Notes under the pieces: model-generated
Database searches by the model: none
What the model was told of the DNA's origin: nothing
Seen by the model: the letters and a program-made list of their open reading frames with translations, nothing else
Translations under genes and position numbers: made by a program
Part shown: positions 1 through 10,864 of the stretch, in pieces
Layout: each line of letters starts with the position of its first letter
Position numbering within the stretch: the first letter of the stretch is position 1
From: Phellopilus nigrolimitatus
Lineage: Eukaryota > Basidiomycota > Agaricomycetes > Hymenochaetales > Hymenochaetaceae
Direction of reading: 5' to 3'
DNA: 64,000 bases
Assembly (NCBI GenBank): GCA_021029095.1
Contig: JAJOHG010000016.1
Span: 62,001 to 126,000 of the forward strand

Positions 1-1009
1 GGGACCGAAGGCTGGAACCGGAATATGTTCATCGGGCTGATTCAGAGGGTAAGTAAAACAACCGGGGTCTGTATTTATGGTTTAAATTTCGAACCTTCCT
101 TTAGTTCGGTCTTGCCACGGACGTCGCGAAACATCTCTCGGACAACTATGGCGACCGCGCTTGGACAGTAAGCTCATTGGCTGAACCTACGGGCGAAATT
201 TGGCCTTTGCACGGCACGAGGCTCAGCTCTCAATATCCCTGTGCGTGACATCGTTTGTTATTCTTCGAAATAAAGTAACTAAGGGTTTGTCTGCAGTCAT
301 TGAGGCCGAGGTGCGCTATGCTGTGCAGCACGAGTACGCGCAAACCGCTGTCGACGTCATCGCACGCCGCTGCCGTCTCGCCTTCCTAAATGCGCAGGCC
401 GCACTCATCGCGCTTCCGCGCGTTGTGGACATCATGTCCGCCGAGCTCGACTGGGACGCCGGGCGCCGGGCCAGCGAGCTCGAGCGCGGCGCGGCGTTCC
501 TGCGCTCGATGGGTCTGTCGGGACTTCCTGCCACCGGCCCAGAGCTCGCGCGCGCGCTCGAGCCCGCCCCGCTGTCCTGGTCCGACTCGGTGAAGTCGCT
601 GCTCGGCTGGAAGCCGGCTATGACGCCCGCGACGGTGCCGGTGGCGGCGGCGGCTGCGCCGCACACGCGCGCGCAGTTCGAGGCGGGCGAGATCGACGCG
701 CTGCGCGCGGTGTTCGACACGCGCGCGGTGGCGTCCGCGGACTCGCACGACCGCGTGCGCAAGGCGGACGCGCGCGAGCTGCTGCGCAACCTGCAGGGCT
801 ACGAGAACGCGCGCGAGAGCGACGTGGGCTACGTGCTCGACGAGGCGGGGCTCACGGGCCTGGACGCGTTCGACTTCAACGAGTTTGTGCACATCTGCGC
901 GGAGCTGAAGGAGGTGACGGCGCGCCCGCAGTCGGTTGCGCAGAGCGACGAGGCGGAGCGGAAGGAGCGCACGCGCATACCCGTCGAGAAGAGCGGTGGT
1001 GGTGTGTAA
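1..1009 (+). CDS. GUT2: Mitochondrial FAD-dependent glycerol-3-phosphate dehydrogenase, 3' part
   Basis: The gene runs off the left edge; only the last 298 residues are visible, in exons 1-48, 105-240 and 297-1009. The first exon gives GTEGWNRNMFIGLIQR and the next FGLATDVAKHLSDNYGDRAW, followed by EPTGEIWPLHGTRL and IEAEVRYAVQHEYAQTAVDV. This block is typical of the C-terminal domain of GUT2, the inner-membrane enzyme that oxidises glycerol-3-phosphate to DHAP and passes electrons to ubiquinone. The last 90 residues look like a degenerate EF-hand pair (EIDALRAVFDTRA and GLDAFDFNEFVHICAELKE), as in the calcium-responsive C-terminus of the family. The FAD-binding part lies outside the window. 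Stop TAA at 1007. Confidence 0.93.
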
Positions 1010-1557
1010 GGGAAGAAAGTGCAGAAAGGCGTTCGTTTCCTTTTGTATATGCCTAACTTAACTGTTTCCTTTTCGTTCTCATACCTTCTTTTCTTCTGAC
1101 GACTAATCATCTTTTTCTTCGGTAGTGCTAGCATAACATACATGTGGGACTCTAGAGTACTTTGTACATTTTCAAACTCTCATCCGTTGTTCTTTCTGTT
1201 CTTTGTTCTCCGTTCCTTCGCGTTTTTTATCTTCAACACACTGCCTTTCAAACGGCTTAGAGTAGTGTTTTTCAGAGTTAATGGAAATTGGGTTTTCCAT
1301 TATACCGGTGGGTTCCGTCGAGCTTCGGCGCTGAAGGAGCCTGGTCAACGCGTGACATACGACATCCGTTCTTGCAAATAAATAAATGCCCGACCCGGCA
1401 TTGACCTGACCTACTACTAGTGCCAGTGATCTGACCCGCGGGGTCAGGTCAGTGCTCGACATCGGGTCTGCGCGGGTCTGACGCGACCTTTGAGAACAAT
1501 ACAAGAACACTAAACCTCCCCCCCCCCCCCTCCCCCCCTTCATCCAAGCCTGCAACA
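1010..1557. other. Intergenic stretch, 3' UTR of GUT2 and promoter of the S9C peptidase
   Basis: I see no gene here. Around 1434-1450 there is a perfect inverted repeat with 7 bp arms, CTGACCC and GGGTCAG, separated by GCG. It is followed by more GGTCAG and GGGTCTG copies up to about 1480. A pyrimidine tract that is almost pure C (about 1517-1540) lies just before the next start codon. These may be promoter elements of the downstream gene. Confidence 0.4.
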
Positions 1558-4500
1558 ATGCCAATAGTAGACTGGAAGAGCGACGACTTTGCGTTTAAGA
1601 GCGGGGAGGATGTCTTCACCCCGCAGGACCTCATCGAGCTGGCGCGTCCTGGCGCGGGCGTCGCGAACCCCGCTGGAGATCTGGCGGTCGTGCATGTCAG
1701 CACGTATGCGTTCAAGGATAAAAAGTGAGTGGTTTGCTTTCTGTGCTCGTGCTGTTATGCGGTGGGATCCGACCTTAGCTTGTGAAGAAGTGAAGAGAAA
1801 GGCGGGATCGATGGAGTTGATTTTACACATGATGGGGATCACCGGGAATTAGCAGCGACTAAGTGTACGAATGGTGTGCATTCACCCTCAGTGGCTGTTT
1901 ACATGTCAGATGGTCAATAATATTATGGTAGGCATAATATAGCCTGGGAGGCGAACTGCATGGATTCGGATTGAAGAGAGAATACACGATACTTCTACTA
2001 ATTTTTTTTTTCCTTTTCAAATCAATTATCCTACAGGAACAATAAATCCATCTGGCTTGTCCCCCTCGAGTCAGCGGAATCGCCGCTCGAGATCCCGCTC
2101 GCGAACGGCGGAGACACATTCTGGCTCGACGACCGCACGGTCGGGCACGTCGTAGCAGGCTCCGACGGCAAGGGGCACGAGCTCTACGCCATCTCCGTCA
2201 AGCTCAGTTCGCAGCTGAGCACGCCCGGGCGCCCCGCCCTCGTCGGCACGTTCCCTGCCGGCGCCGCGCCCGCCAACTTCAAGTACGCGCGCGGCGCCGC
2301 GCGGCTCGTCTTCTCCGCGTACGTGTACCCGGACGGCGACCTGTCGACGGTGAAGGCGCAGAACGAGGCGTACGAGAACCGCGGGAACTCTGCGCTCGTG
2401 TATGACGAGATGTACGAGCGCCATTGGGACACCTGGACGGGCCCGAAGCGCTCGTTGCTCTTTTCGGTGCGGCTTGCGAAGGACGGCGCCAACGGCGCTT
2501 GGACCCTGGGAGACGACTTTGTAGCGCCGTCCAAGAGCACGAAGCACGTACGTGTCGCCTTCCTTGGTGATTGTTTTCGCCTTTGAAAAGAATCCTGCTT
2601 GACATTTGCGACATACAGGACGTGCCAGTCGAGCCATTTGGTGGGACAGACGACTTTGACATTTCCGACAGCCATATTGTGTACACGACAAAGGATCCCG
2701 AGCTTCCTCCCGCCTGGCACACCAAGCAGGACGTGCGTTCAATCCATGTAGCAAGCTCACCGCAAAGCAAAAACTGATATCTCCTAGATTTACATCGTAG
2801 ACCTCTTAGGCAAGGAGAAGCCCCGGGCGCTAACCTCCGGAAAGCAGGGTGCAACGCACAGCCCTGTCCTCAGCCACGACGGCAAGAAGGTCGCCTGGAC
2901 CGAGCTGGACAAGGACGGCTACGAGTCCGACCGCGCCAAGATCGTCGTATACGACCTCGCGAAGGGCGTGCGCTACACGCTCACACAGGACTGGGACCGC
3001 TCCCCCGCCGAACTCGCCTTCGTGTCGGACGACACCGCGCTCGTCTTCACCGCCGGCGACCACGCGCACGTCAAGCTCTGGACGCTTGCTCTCCCCCCGA
3101 CTCCCGGCGCGTCTGCGATGCACCCGGTCTTCCCCGCGGGGTACGACGCGGCGCCCACGCCGCTCACCGATGCTCACGCGGTGTCCGCGCCGCAGCCGCT
3201 CCCGCGCGGGCGCGTGCTCTTCGCGCAGTCGTCGTTCGCCGCGCCGAACGACGTCTTCCTCCTGCGCGGGCTGGGCAGCGCGCAGCGGGAAGTCAAGCAA
3301 ATCACGAACTTCACTGCGCCACGCCTCAGGGGGAAGGAGCTCGCGGACGGAGAGAGCTTCTGGTTCGAGGGCGCGCAGGGCCGGCAGGTGCAGGGCTGGG
3401 CGCTGAAGCCGCACGGCTGGAAGGCGGGCGCGAAGAAGGCGTTCCCCGTCGTGCTTACCATCCACGGCGGCCCGCAGGGGGTGTGTGAGGACGGCTGGTC
3501 GTCGCGCTGGAACCACAACGGTGAGAATGGCTTTTGCAGGCAAGCGAGGGGTTGGAGGAGCTAACGACATCCGCGGGCAGTATTCGCGCAGCAGGGCTAC
3601 TTTGTGGTTGTGATTAATCCGACAGGCTCGACGACGTTCGGCCAGGGTGAGAGCGACCCTTCGTGCAGTGAAGAAAACGCAATGTGTTTACATTCTTTAC
3701 AGAATTCACGGACGCAATTACCGAAGACTGGGGAGGCAAGCCTTTCGTAGACCTGCGCAAGGGCTGGAAGCACGTCCTGGACACGTACCCCGAGGTGCCT
3801 TCCCCTCATCTCAATTGCCTGGTAATGCGCGGGAGCTAAAAGCTTACTTGGATAGATCGACGCTGACCGAGCGGTCGCCGTGGGGGGCAGTTGGGGTGGC
3901 TATGCGATCAAGTCCGTGTGCCCGGAGGATGACCACGTCCGACCAGCGCTGACAACCGCTTCTTCCTCTGCTCTTTTTCCAGTTGGATCCAAGGCCACCC
4001 CGAGTACGGCTTCGATTTCAAGGCACTTGTCTGCCACGACGGCGTGCGTACATGTCCCTTTATATGCTGTTCTTTGTCCCTTGATTTTTCTTCGTTTTGG
4101 CGCACAGGTGTTTGATGCGTCGCACAACAGCTTGTCGACCGACGAGCTCTTTTTCGTGCGTCTGTCTTCGGCCACCCACGAATTAAGCAACGGTATCCGC
4201 TAATCAGACTTGTTTTTTTCTTTCTTCTTCTATGCTTCAACAGTTTAATCACGACTTCGGCGGACGGCCGTGGGACCCAAAGGGCAAGGAGTTGACGGAA
4301 AAGTGCGCCCCCTACTCTGCGGGTCGTGCCATCTATGATGTCTGATCAGCCCACTACAGGTTCAGCCCATCGAATTTCGTCGCGAATTGGTCGACGCCAC
4401 AGTTGATCATTCACGGGTCGCGGGACTACCGTCTCCCGGTCACGGAGGGCATCGGCGCGTTCCACGCGCTGCAGCAGTGAGCTTATATACCTTTCTCCCC

Positions 4501-4679
4501 GGGGTGCGGATGCTGACATAGGCGTGGCTCGCTGCAGACGCGGGATCCCAAGCCGGCTAGTGATCTTCCCAGACGAGAACCACTGGGATCTGAACCACGG
4601 GAACTGCCTCAAGTGGCATTACGAGATCTTCCGTTGGTTCGACAAGTTCGTCGGTGGGAAGAGCACGGACGCGGCTTGA
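1558..4679 (+). CDS. S9C serine peptidase, dipeptidyl-peptidase V / acylaminoacyl-peptidase-like
   Basis: Twelve exons give a 721 aa product: 1558-1724, 2037-2547, 2619-2732, 2788-3520, 3581-3646, 3703-3794, 3856-3911, 3983-4043, 4108-4155, 4244-4302, 4360-4476, 4538-4679. The N-terminal two thirds has the repeating pattern of a beta-propeller (HSPVLSHDGKKVAWTELDKD). The C-terminal alpha/beta hydrolase domain has the oxyanion-side motif TIHGGPQG, nucleophile Ser in GGSWGGY, catalytic Asp in HGSRDYRLPV and His in ENHWDLN. No signal peptide is seen, so a cytosolic enzyme acting on N-terminal dipeptides or acylated peptides is more likely than secreted DPP-V. Exon 10 has the least certain donor (GTGCGC at 4303); that splice keeps the frame but shortens a usually Trp/Asn-containing turn. 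Family assignment is firm; exact substrate is inferred. Confidence 0.9.
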
Positions 4680-5087
4680 GAAGGAGAATAGATTGTTTTG
4701 GCGAAGACGGAAAATAAACGTACGACAAGCCGGAGAGGAGGGAATCGGTCTCTTGAAGGGAAAACGAAATTAAACGATGGGTGTGCGTTCTTATTTGTAT
4801 ACAGTCTTGCGTGTTCTACAGATACAATGTTACTGTTCTCTTTTGCATGTGTGTCCCATTGCAACCCGCTCATTGAAAAAGCAACGGATCAACGCATCAC
4901 ACTTGACAAGGCAAAATCAAAGAGAAAAAATATGTGCGGGAAACCGGTACACGGCAACTCCCGACAAGCAACCACTTCCCTGTATGTCGCTTTATGCCAT
5001 TTAGTGAGGCCAAAGAACACAGATCCATGGCGTATAGTAATGTTTATCGAACCAGAGCTTCCAGTCGGAGTCCGGAGCCTGCCTTTT
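4680..5087. other. Intergenic stretch
   Basis: This holds the 3' UTR of the peptidase and the downstream edge of the decayed F-box copy on the other strand. I see no supported gene. Confidence 0.4.
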
Positions 5088-6947
5088 TTACGAGTGAAAG
5101 CAATGACTATAGCAGCTCTTTATACGATCTTCCAGTTGGCTAATGGTGTGATGCTCCGCTTTCTTTACAGCACCCCAGTTGTCGTCAGGTATTAAGACAG
5201 TTCCCCATCCCTCTTGATCAATTCTTTGACCTCAGGGACCAGGTAAACCTCAGGGCAGTACATGTGTTGGAGCTCGCCTTGGGCATACTTTCCATTCGGT
5301 ACGGAGATCTTCATAGATTATCTCAAGCCCCGTTTCGATCCTCCCAAGCAAGTTTTGCCCTTCTCTTTCTTCGCAAGCGAATTATTCTCTTGAGTTGAGG
5401 TAGAATGGCCTTCCAGACTGTTGTAATCACTAAAATGACAATGACGAAGGGATCCTTTGAACGCACTTTTTTCCGTCAGCTCATGGGGCTGGTAAATTAA
5501 CTCGTCCCATGATTCTCCATGAATTCTATATTCCATGTCAATTCCATTTTTCTGAAGATCCAGTTCCGTATATCCGAGCTCTCTTAGCCTGTTAAAGATG
5601 CTGACGCTACTGCTTAGCAATACTGTGGTATGAGATTAAGTAGTGGTCGAAGCACAAACCACGATTTTCTTGAACAAATTTTTGACCATCACTTTTCTTC
5701 TTTAGTGAGAGCCAATTCGCAACTTCGATCGCGTGCTAGAAGAATATTCTCGAATCAATAAACCAATCAAAACGTTGGCTAGAAATTTGACGACAAACCG
5801 CATTGGTTTCCTTTACAATTCGCTTTCTGTCTTCCAGGAAGCTCCTTTGATCATCAGAACCTGAATCATAGGACAAGTATTGGCGAAGAGCGTCCAAAAA
5901 ATCAGGCCTAAAGAACATGTGTCGCTTGAGATGTTTTCTTCGCTGGCGAACTGCAAGTGTATCATATCCTGACCGAGTATGTGTTAAATTCTATTTATGC
6001 TAACAACTCATGTTTAAACACCTTTGTAGGAACAACAAAGACCGTATATCACATCATTCTTTGACGCTTTGTGATTAAGCTCTTTGACCAGCTTTGAGCC
6101 GAAAACAACACTTAGCGAAAAAGGATCAGCATTGCATTTTTCAAAGAATTGAATTTACTGGACTGACTTCAGATTAAAGCATCCTCGACAGAGTCGCACC
6201 CGAAAGCCGTAATCTACCTTGTTAGTGCACGGAGCTCCGCAACCCTAAATGTATGTTGTAAGAAACGTAAGATGCGTATCGCAGATGAGTTCCATACGTA
6301 GCAAAACCTTTCGAAAATTAAGCTCATAAAACGCGGTTCACTTATTTCGGGTGGGCAATCTGGAGTGTTCAATTCTCCTAGAGCGGAGCGCCATACTGGT
6401 CTCGAACGTTTTGACATCAACATGTCACGAAGCGGCCTGGTCGACCGTGCCATGTGAAGTAGATCCAACGGCGACAAATGAGCAGCTATCTGAGGTGCAG
6501 GGGTTATGATTATGGATTGCAAGTCGTACATCCGGGAAAGGAGAGGGACGTACCTCGCAAAAGACATCAACAGGGATCTGAAGCATGAGCGTCAGCTTGC
6601 CTGTAAGTCGACTGCTGGTTTGCTTCTTTGCTTTCGCGGGATTTCGAACAGCGCGTTTCATCAAGGCCGCTTTGGACTTCTCGCCAGTGATTATCCTTTG
6701 CAGTCGACTGAGTTGTCTTTGTGCTTCTAGAAGGTGCACGTCAGCGAATGAAAGTACATGTAGTATGTAAATAAGTTTACCAGGTTCTTCTACAGTTGCA
6801 ACGCGTTTGGCTTTCTTGTCAGGCGACGTTTCTTCCGATGTGTTCCTGAGCACCGTTAGAAGAAAACTCTGACATAGCATAAATCGGAGAAGAGTATTAC
6901 TTGCGCTTCCTGCTCGAGCTTTTCCGCGCGCCGGGCCCGGGTGGCAT
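5088..6947 (-). pseudogene. F-box/zinc family copy 1, decayed
   Basis: The N-terminal half is collinear with the intact paralog at 17991: start MPPGPGARKSSSRKRK, then QRIITGEKSKAALMKRA, F-box PVDVFCE / IAAHLSPLDLLHMARST, the GCGAPCTNK...VRLCRGC knuckle and FFRPDFLDALRQYLSYDSG. Farther on, the exon starting WKAILPQLKRIIRLRRKRR meets a stop after 32 residues. The following paralog-like segment PEVKELIKRDG changes frame before GTVLIPDDNWGAVKK and stops at 5088. The entire C-terminal third (CxCC motif and terminal Cys/His cluster) is missing. A stop, a frameshift and truncation together point to a pseudogene, although the first eight exons could still make a shortened F-box protein. It lies next to a DSC3 remnant, at the end of a duplicated block. 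Confidence 0.8.
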
Positions 6948-7134
6948 GGTGGATTAGGACGTCGGCAGGGAAACAGACCGACAAGCTATTACAGGAAGAC
7001 GCGTTCTACCTATGCTAGAGCAGTTTAAGAATCTAAAATTATCTGTCCAAGAGCCAGGGAGATGAAGGTCGATGGTCAAGAGAGATGCGCAACAGGCAGT
7101 CGAGCTGACCTAAACACACGTGACGCTACTGCAT

Positions 7135-7553
7135 GGACGGAGCTTGAGGGTGACGGCGCGGCGCGCCGACGTGGTTGCATTGCCCGGTCGGAGCAGAGAT
7201 AGTTGAGGCGGAAAGGCGGAAGATGAGGGGCGCGTCCAGGTGCGTTGCAGGGCTTTTTTTTTCATTAGTACACGCTGACCCTCGAACACGACACAAGAAC
7301 GCACAAATAAGACCTCTGTGGGGGTTCAACCGGCTGGCGGCGGCGGGATTCTCAGAGGATGATATCGCGAACTTCCGGCGGACGTTCCACAGCCAGTCGT
7401 CGGGCAACTACATTGACACGCAACAGCTCGGGGAAGACGAAGATTGTGCGTTTTTTTTTTTTTTTTTTTTTTTTCATTCTCTTTGAGATTTTTTTTTTAA
7501 ATTCATAATTCAAGCCGACAGACGACGAACACGCGCGAGCGTTAGAAGAACAC
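7135..7553 (+). pseudogene. DSC3 remnant (exon 2 end, exon 3, start of exon 4)
   Basis: On the plus strand the sequence reads RPLWGFNRLAAAGFSEDD, then IANFRRTFHSQSSGNYID. This is nearly identical to exon 3 of the complete DSC3 gene at 55700-56887, with matching intron-like sequence on both sides. Upstream it retains the end of exon 2, and downstream only about 35 nt of exon 4. At about 7553 it jumps directly to sequence that in the intact locus lies downstream of the GST, so roughly 600 bp carrying both C-terminal membrane exons is deleted. A long T tract (7449-7474) sits in the former intron. There is no start codon and no membrane segment, so it is a non-functional fragment of the inverted duplication. 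Confidence 0.85.
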
Positions 7554-7781
7554 GTTCATTCACAGATGCTACAGCAAAGATGCAACTTGTGCATTCTGCA
7601 TGCCGTAAAGAAAGGATCCGAATGCCAAAGACTGCCTTGCACATCTTTTTTCAACGAAAGGCAACTGGAATTTGCCAGTTCTTGTGTTTCTTCAGTCGGA
7701 CAGCACGCTAAGAAACTCGCCATGTTGGTACCGATTGCAGATCCATTTACGTTCTACGTTACAGCTTGCGGTTAACTTTGT

Positions 7782-8731
7782 TCAGGGAATGACTTTCCCT
7801 GCCCTCGTCGCCTTTGCAGCTTCACTCTGAGCTTCATCTTTGAGGTAGCGGCTGTAGATTTCTGCATAATGCTCTTTGTCCTAAAGACGAATGTGAGAAC
7901 TCGGTGACAACATAACATCAGAATAACTGACGCTGATGGTCCGCAGGACGCTCTCCCGCTTCTCGAGCAGCTCCGCCCACTCCTTCCAGCCGTTCGGAAT
8001 GTCCGCGCGCCGGTACGCGCGGTTCTCCGCCAGTATGTAGTCGCGCACCGCCCACGGCGCGATCGCGACGTCGACAAGGCTCAGCTGGGCGCCGAGGAAG
8101 TACGGGCCCTGGCGCTTCTCCGCGAGCTGGCCGAGCGCCTTGTACAGCTCCGCGCGCGCGGCGTCCTGCTTGTCCTTCTCCTGCGCCTGGAGCAGGCGGA
8201 AGAAGGCGGGTATGAACGCTTTGGTGATGTGGTCTATCCAGACGCGCGCGTACGCACGCTCGTACGGGTCGGCGGGGAGGAGGCGCGGCGCGTGCTGCGG
8301 GTAGGCGTCCTCGAGGAACTCGCACATGACGAGCGACTCGTACAGCGCCTTGCCGCGGTACTCGAATGCGGGGACGAGGCCCTTCGGGTTGATGTCTGTT
8401 TGCTCGTCCGGCATCTGGTTAGCGTGGCATCCCGCGCATACTCAGTAGACTCTTCGGCCCTCACCGAGGAAATGCTTTTCCTTCTTGTACGGGTTGACTT
8501 CTTTGTACTGGTACGGGATCCCGCGCTCCTCCAGCGTGATCCACACGCGCTGCACGAAAGGACAGAACTGCGCAAAAAAAAAATGAATTTGTTCTCGTCA
8601 GTTTCTTGAGGACATGGTCTACTCACCCATCCGCTGTAGAAGACGAGCTCCTGGGGCTGCTGGCGTTTTTCTACAGTCTTAGCCGCCTCCCCCGTCGCAT
8701 GGGTGTGGATGTGCTCGTCTGGCAAGGACAT
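7782..8731 (-). CDS. Omega-class glutathione transferase, copy A
   Basis: Exons on the minus strand: 8731-8627, 8567-8465, 8395-7932, 7880-7782; product 256 aa. The thioredoxin-fold N-terminus carries FCPFVQRVW, where the Cys is the expected catalytic residue of omega GSTs (deglutathionylation and thioltransferase activity rather than Ser/Tyr-type conjugation). It continues GIPYQYKEVNPYKKEKHFL and DINPKGLVPAFEY, then an all-helical C-terminal domain with LSLVDVAIAPWAVRDYI. The third exon must begin at the AACAG acceptor before ACATCAACCC to keep INPKGL in frame. A TATATAAG box lies at 8784-8777, 45-55 nt upstream of the ATG. It is a close paralog of the GST at 54284; both look intact, so duplication probably doubled gene dose. 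Confidence 0.9.
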
Positions 8732-8915
8732 AGTGGGTGGAAGGAGGTTATCTCGTGGGCATTCCGTGGAAACCTCCTTATATACTTGGTGGCAAAGTGG
8801 CTCGAGCGTCATTGGTCCGTCATGACCGCATTTGGCTTACTTCCGCTTTTGAGAGTTTGGACCCACATGTTTGCTAGCACGTGGCACTGATTCAGCTGCT
8901 GTTACCTCGGTTTCT

Positions 8916-9458
8916 AGGAGGCACAAAAGAGTGTGCATTTGTAGCTGCTTGCCAGTCCCATATCATCCGAGAACTCAACAGCTTAAATTGTGTAGAACGG
9001 TGGAGAATTGAGCTCAAAAACTCGTTCTGCACATTTGCATGTTGGCATCACGTGACAACAAAAATGCGCTCACCTCCTACTCTTTTCTATGCTAAACAAG
9101 CGACATGATATTAAGTGCTTATTGTATGTATAGCCTTAAAATATGGTCATTGTATTTTCTTAAAGGAAAGCCAGCAAAAAGTGACTGGATTGTGTCAAGT
9201 TGGCCATCTGTCAAAGTCTTTGCCACCGAAAATTTTCAAGTTGGAAAGTGCCGATCATTTGTCAGATTACAAAGCGTGCACACTCTTGGCAGGCGTTGCC
9301 TCATATCATTCTTGTCTTCCGGAGAAGGCGTGATAAGAATTAAAACCCTAAGGGAAGGAGTTGCTGCGATAAATACGAATTACAAAAGAGTGCTACAGGT
9401 GGTAAGTGTTAACGAAAAATACAAAATCGAATCCAAACACATGCACAGCGAATACAGC
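8916..9458. other. Intergenic stretch
   Basis: This region is upstream of GST copy A and downstream of KIN17. I see no conserved coding segment; the frames that stay open do not resemble anything and carry no good splice signals. Confidence 0.35.
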
Positions 9459-10641
9459 TCAACGCAACCGCTCCGCGTCGCGTTCCATCCGCCGCCGCTT
9501 GCGCTCCTGCTCCTCGAGAATAAGCTGCTCCGCTGCGCTTATCGGCGCGTCGCGCTTCTTCCCGTTCAGCTTCTCCGGCTCCTTTTCTCTGTCCCCGTCT
9601 TTGCCCTTCGCCTGCACAGATTTCGCCGCTGCGGCCTTGAAGACGTTTGGCCGCTTTAGGGGGTTTGCGCTGCCCGCCTTCAGCGCGTTAAACTTGAGCC
9701 CAGAGCTCGGCGCGGACGCAGGCGGTGTCGATGCGGATGTGGATGCAGGCGCAGACGCATCTGCAGACTGGGGCGAGGCGGCGGCGGTCTTCATGCTGAA
9801 AGAAAGGACAAGCTTTTCGCCCTCATCCCGCTTGAGGCCCTCCTCAGGGGAGGGCGGTTTGTCGGCCGCAGCCTCGGGCGATTCGCTCTTCTCAGCCTTC
9901 TCCGCCGCGGCCCGCTCAATCTGCTCAGCGATGAGCATGCGCTCGCGCTGCTCATCGGATGTCGTGGCTCGTTCTTTCTTCATGGATGCCTCCTATATGT
10001 GCAAAGTGACGCCCATGTCAGCAAAGTATCGAGACGAATAATTTAGCTGGGCACGCACGGCTTTCGCGAGCGCCTTCGGGCTACTGTCTATCCATGCAAT
10101 GAACCACCCCTTTTCCGTCTCGTCTACGCGGGCGACGCCCGTCCGCCCGAGGTGCTTGACGAACTCGCTGAGCGTGACCCAGCGGGTGGCGTTCATGTGA
10201 CTGTGGTGCTTGTCCTGGATGAATTCCTGATAGACGCGGTTGGCATGCACGCGCTTTGTGCCGAATCTAAGGAGGTTTGGGGGTTCGTGTGAGCTGTAAG
10301 GACGTACAATCATGGTACAACCCTGGCTTACCTCCGCGACAGGAGCGTAACAAAGTCGCTCTGGAACTCGGACGAATAGTTGCTGATGTGCGCTCCCGCG
10401 TTCTCGCCGACAACGAGCATCTGCCGCAGATGCGACTCGGACTGTGCGTGGCACTTGAAGCCGTTCTCGTCGCGGCACTGTTTCTGGCAGACTTGGCAGT
10501 ACCAGCGCAAACGCTGGAGTCCCTTGGACTTCATCGCATTTGCGAGGTACTTGGCCGTTCCGACTGCGAGAAAGGGCAAGATTCAGTAAAGTATGGACGA
10601 AGCAAAGTATATCGCCGAGATTTACCTTCTGCGCGAGGCAT
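9459..10641 (-). CDS. KIN17: KIN17-like DNA/RNA-binding zinc-finger protein
   Basis: Exons on the minus strand: 10641-10626, 10563-10332, 10266-10059, 9992-9459; product 329 aa. The 16 nt first exon encodes MPRAE and joins VGTAKYLANAMKSKGLQ, the canonical start of KIN17. The C2H2 finger follows (WYCQVCQKQCRDENGFKCH, then ESH), and then the winged-helix domain (RRFGTKRVHANRVYQEFIQ, HHHMNATRW-like, GWFIAWIDSSPKAL). The C-terminal third is charged and low in complexity. The protein ends at ERKRRRMERDAERLR, so the C-terminal KOW/SH3-like domains of the animal protein are absent. KIN17 is a nuclear protein linked to pre-mRNA processing and DNA damage responses. The final intron removes an in-frame stop, which supports the model. 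Confidence 0.9.
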
Positions 10642-10864
10642 CTTGGAGAAAAGCAGGTGTTTACAGTGGCAGAGAGATGATGATGGTAGGAAGGAAAGGG
10701 CCGGTACGATCAGTGCTGGCTGAGTATGGACACTGCTTAGATAGACGTGGGATAATGTTAGCTAAGCATGCTTCCCTGAAATGGAGTCGCGTCGGAACGT
10801 GCCGGCCATGCGTGCAGCGCGCGTCTCCAAGGTCCGCGACGCAACTTGCACCCGAACTACCACC

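Larger units (their letters stand above)
7135..8915. repeat. Left arm of inverted segmental duplication
   Basis: This segment matches, in opposite orientation, roughly 53885-56350. It contains the DSC3 remnant, the shared GST-DSC3 spacer, a complete GST and about 180 bp of GST promoter. The promoter match is clear: CACGTGCTAGCAAAC, TCTCAAAAGCGGAA and AAGCCAAATG occur in the same order in both arms. The arm is shorter than its partner because of a deletion at the DSC3 end and because it lacks the 215 bp insertion found in the partner's promoter. Confidence 0.85.

Noticed and set aside
2830..3570. 246 aa minus-strand frame across the peptidase gene
   Set aside because: Antisense shadow caused by high GC; the plus strand carries the catalytic motifs.
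7449..7474. Poly-T tract as a retroposon tail
   Set aside because: It sits in the position of a DSC3 intron within a duplicated block that retains introns, so retroposition is not supported.
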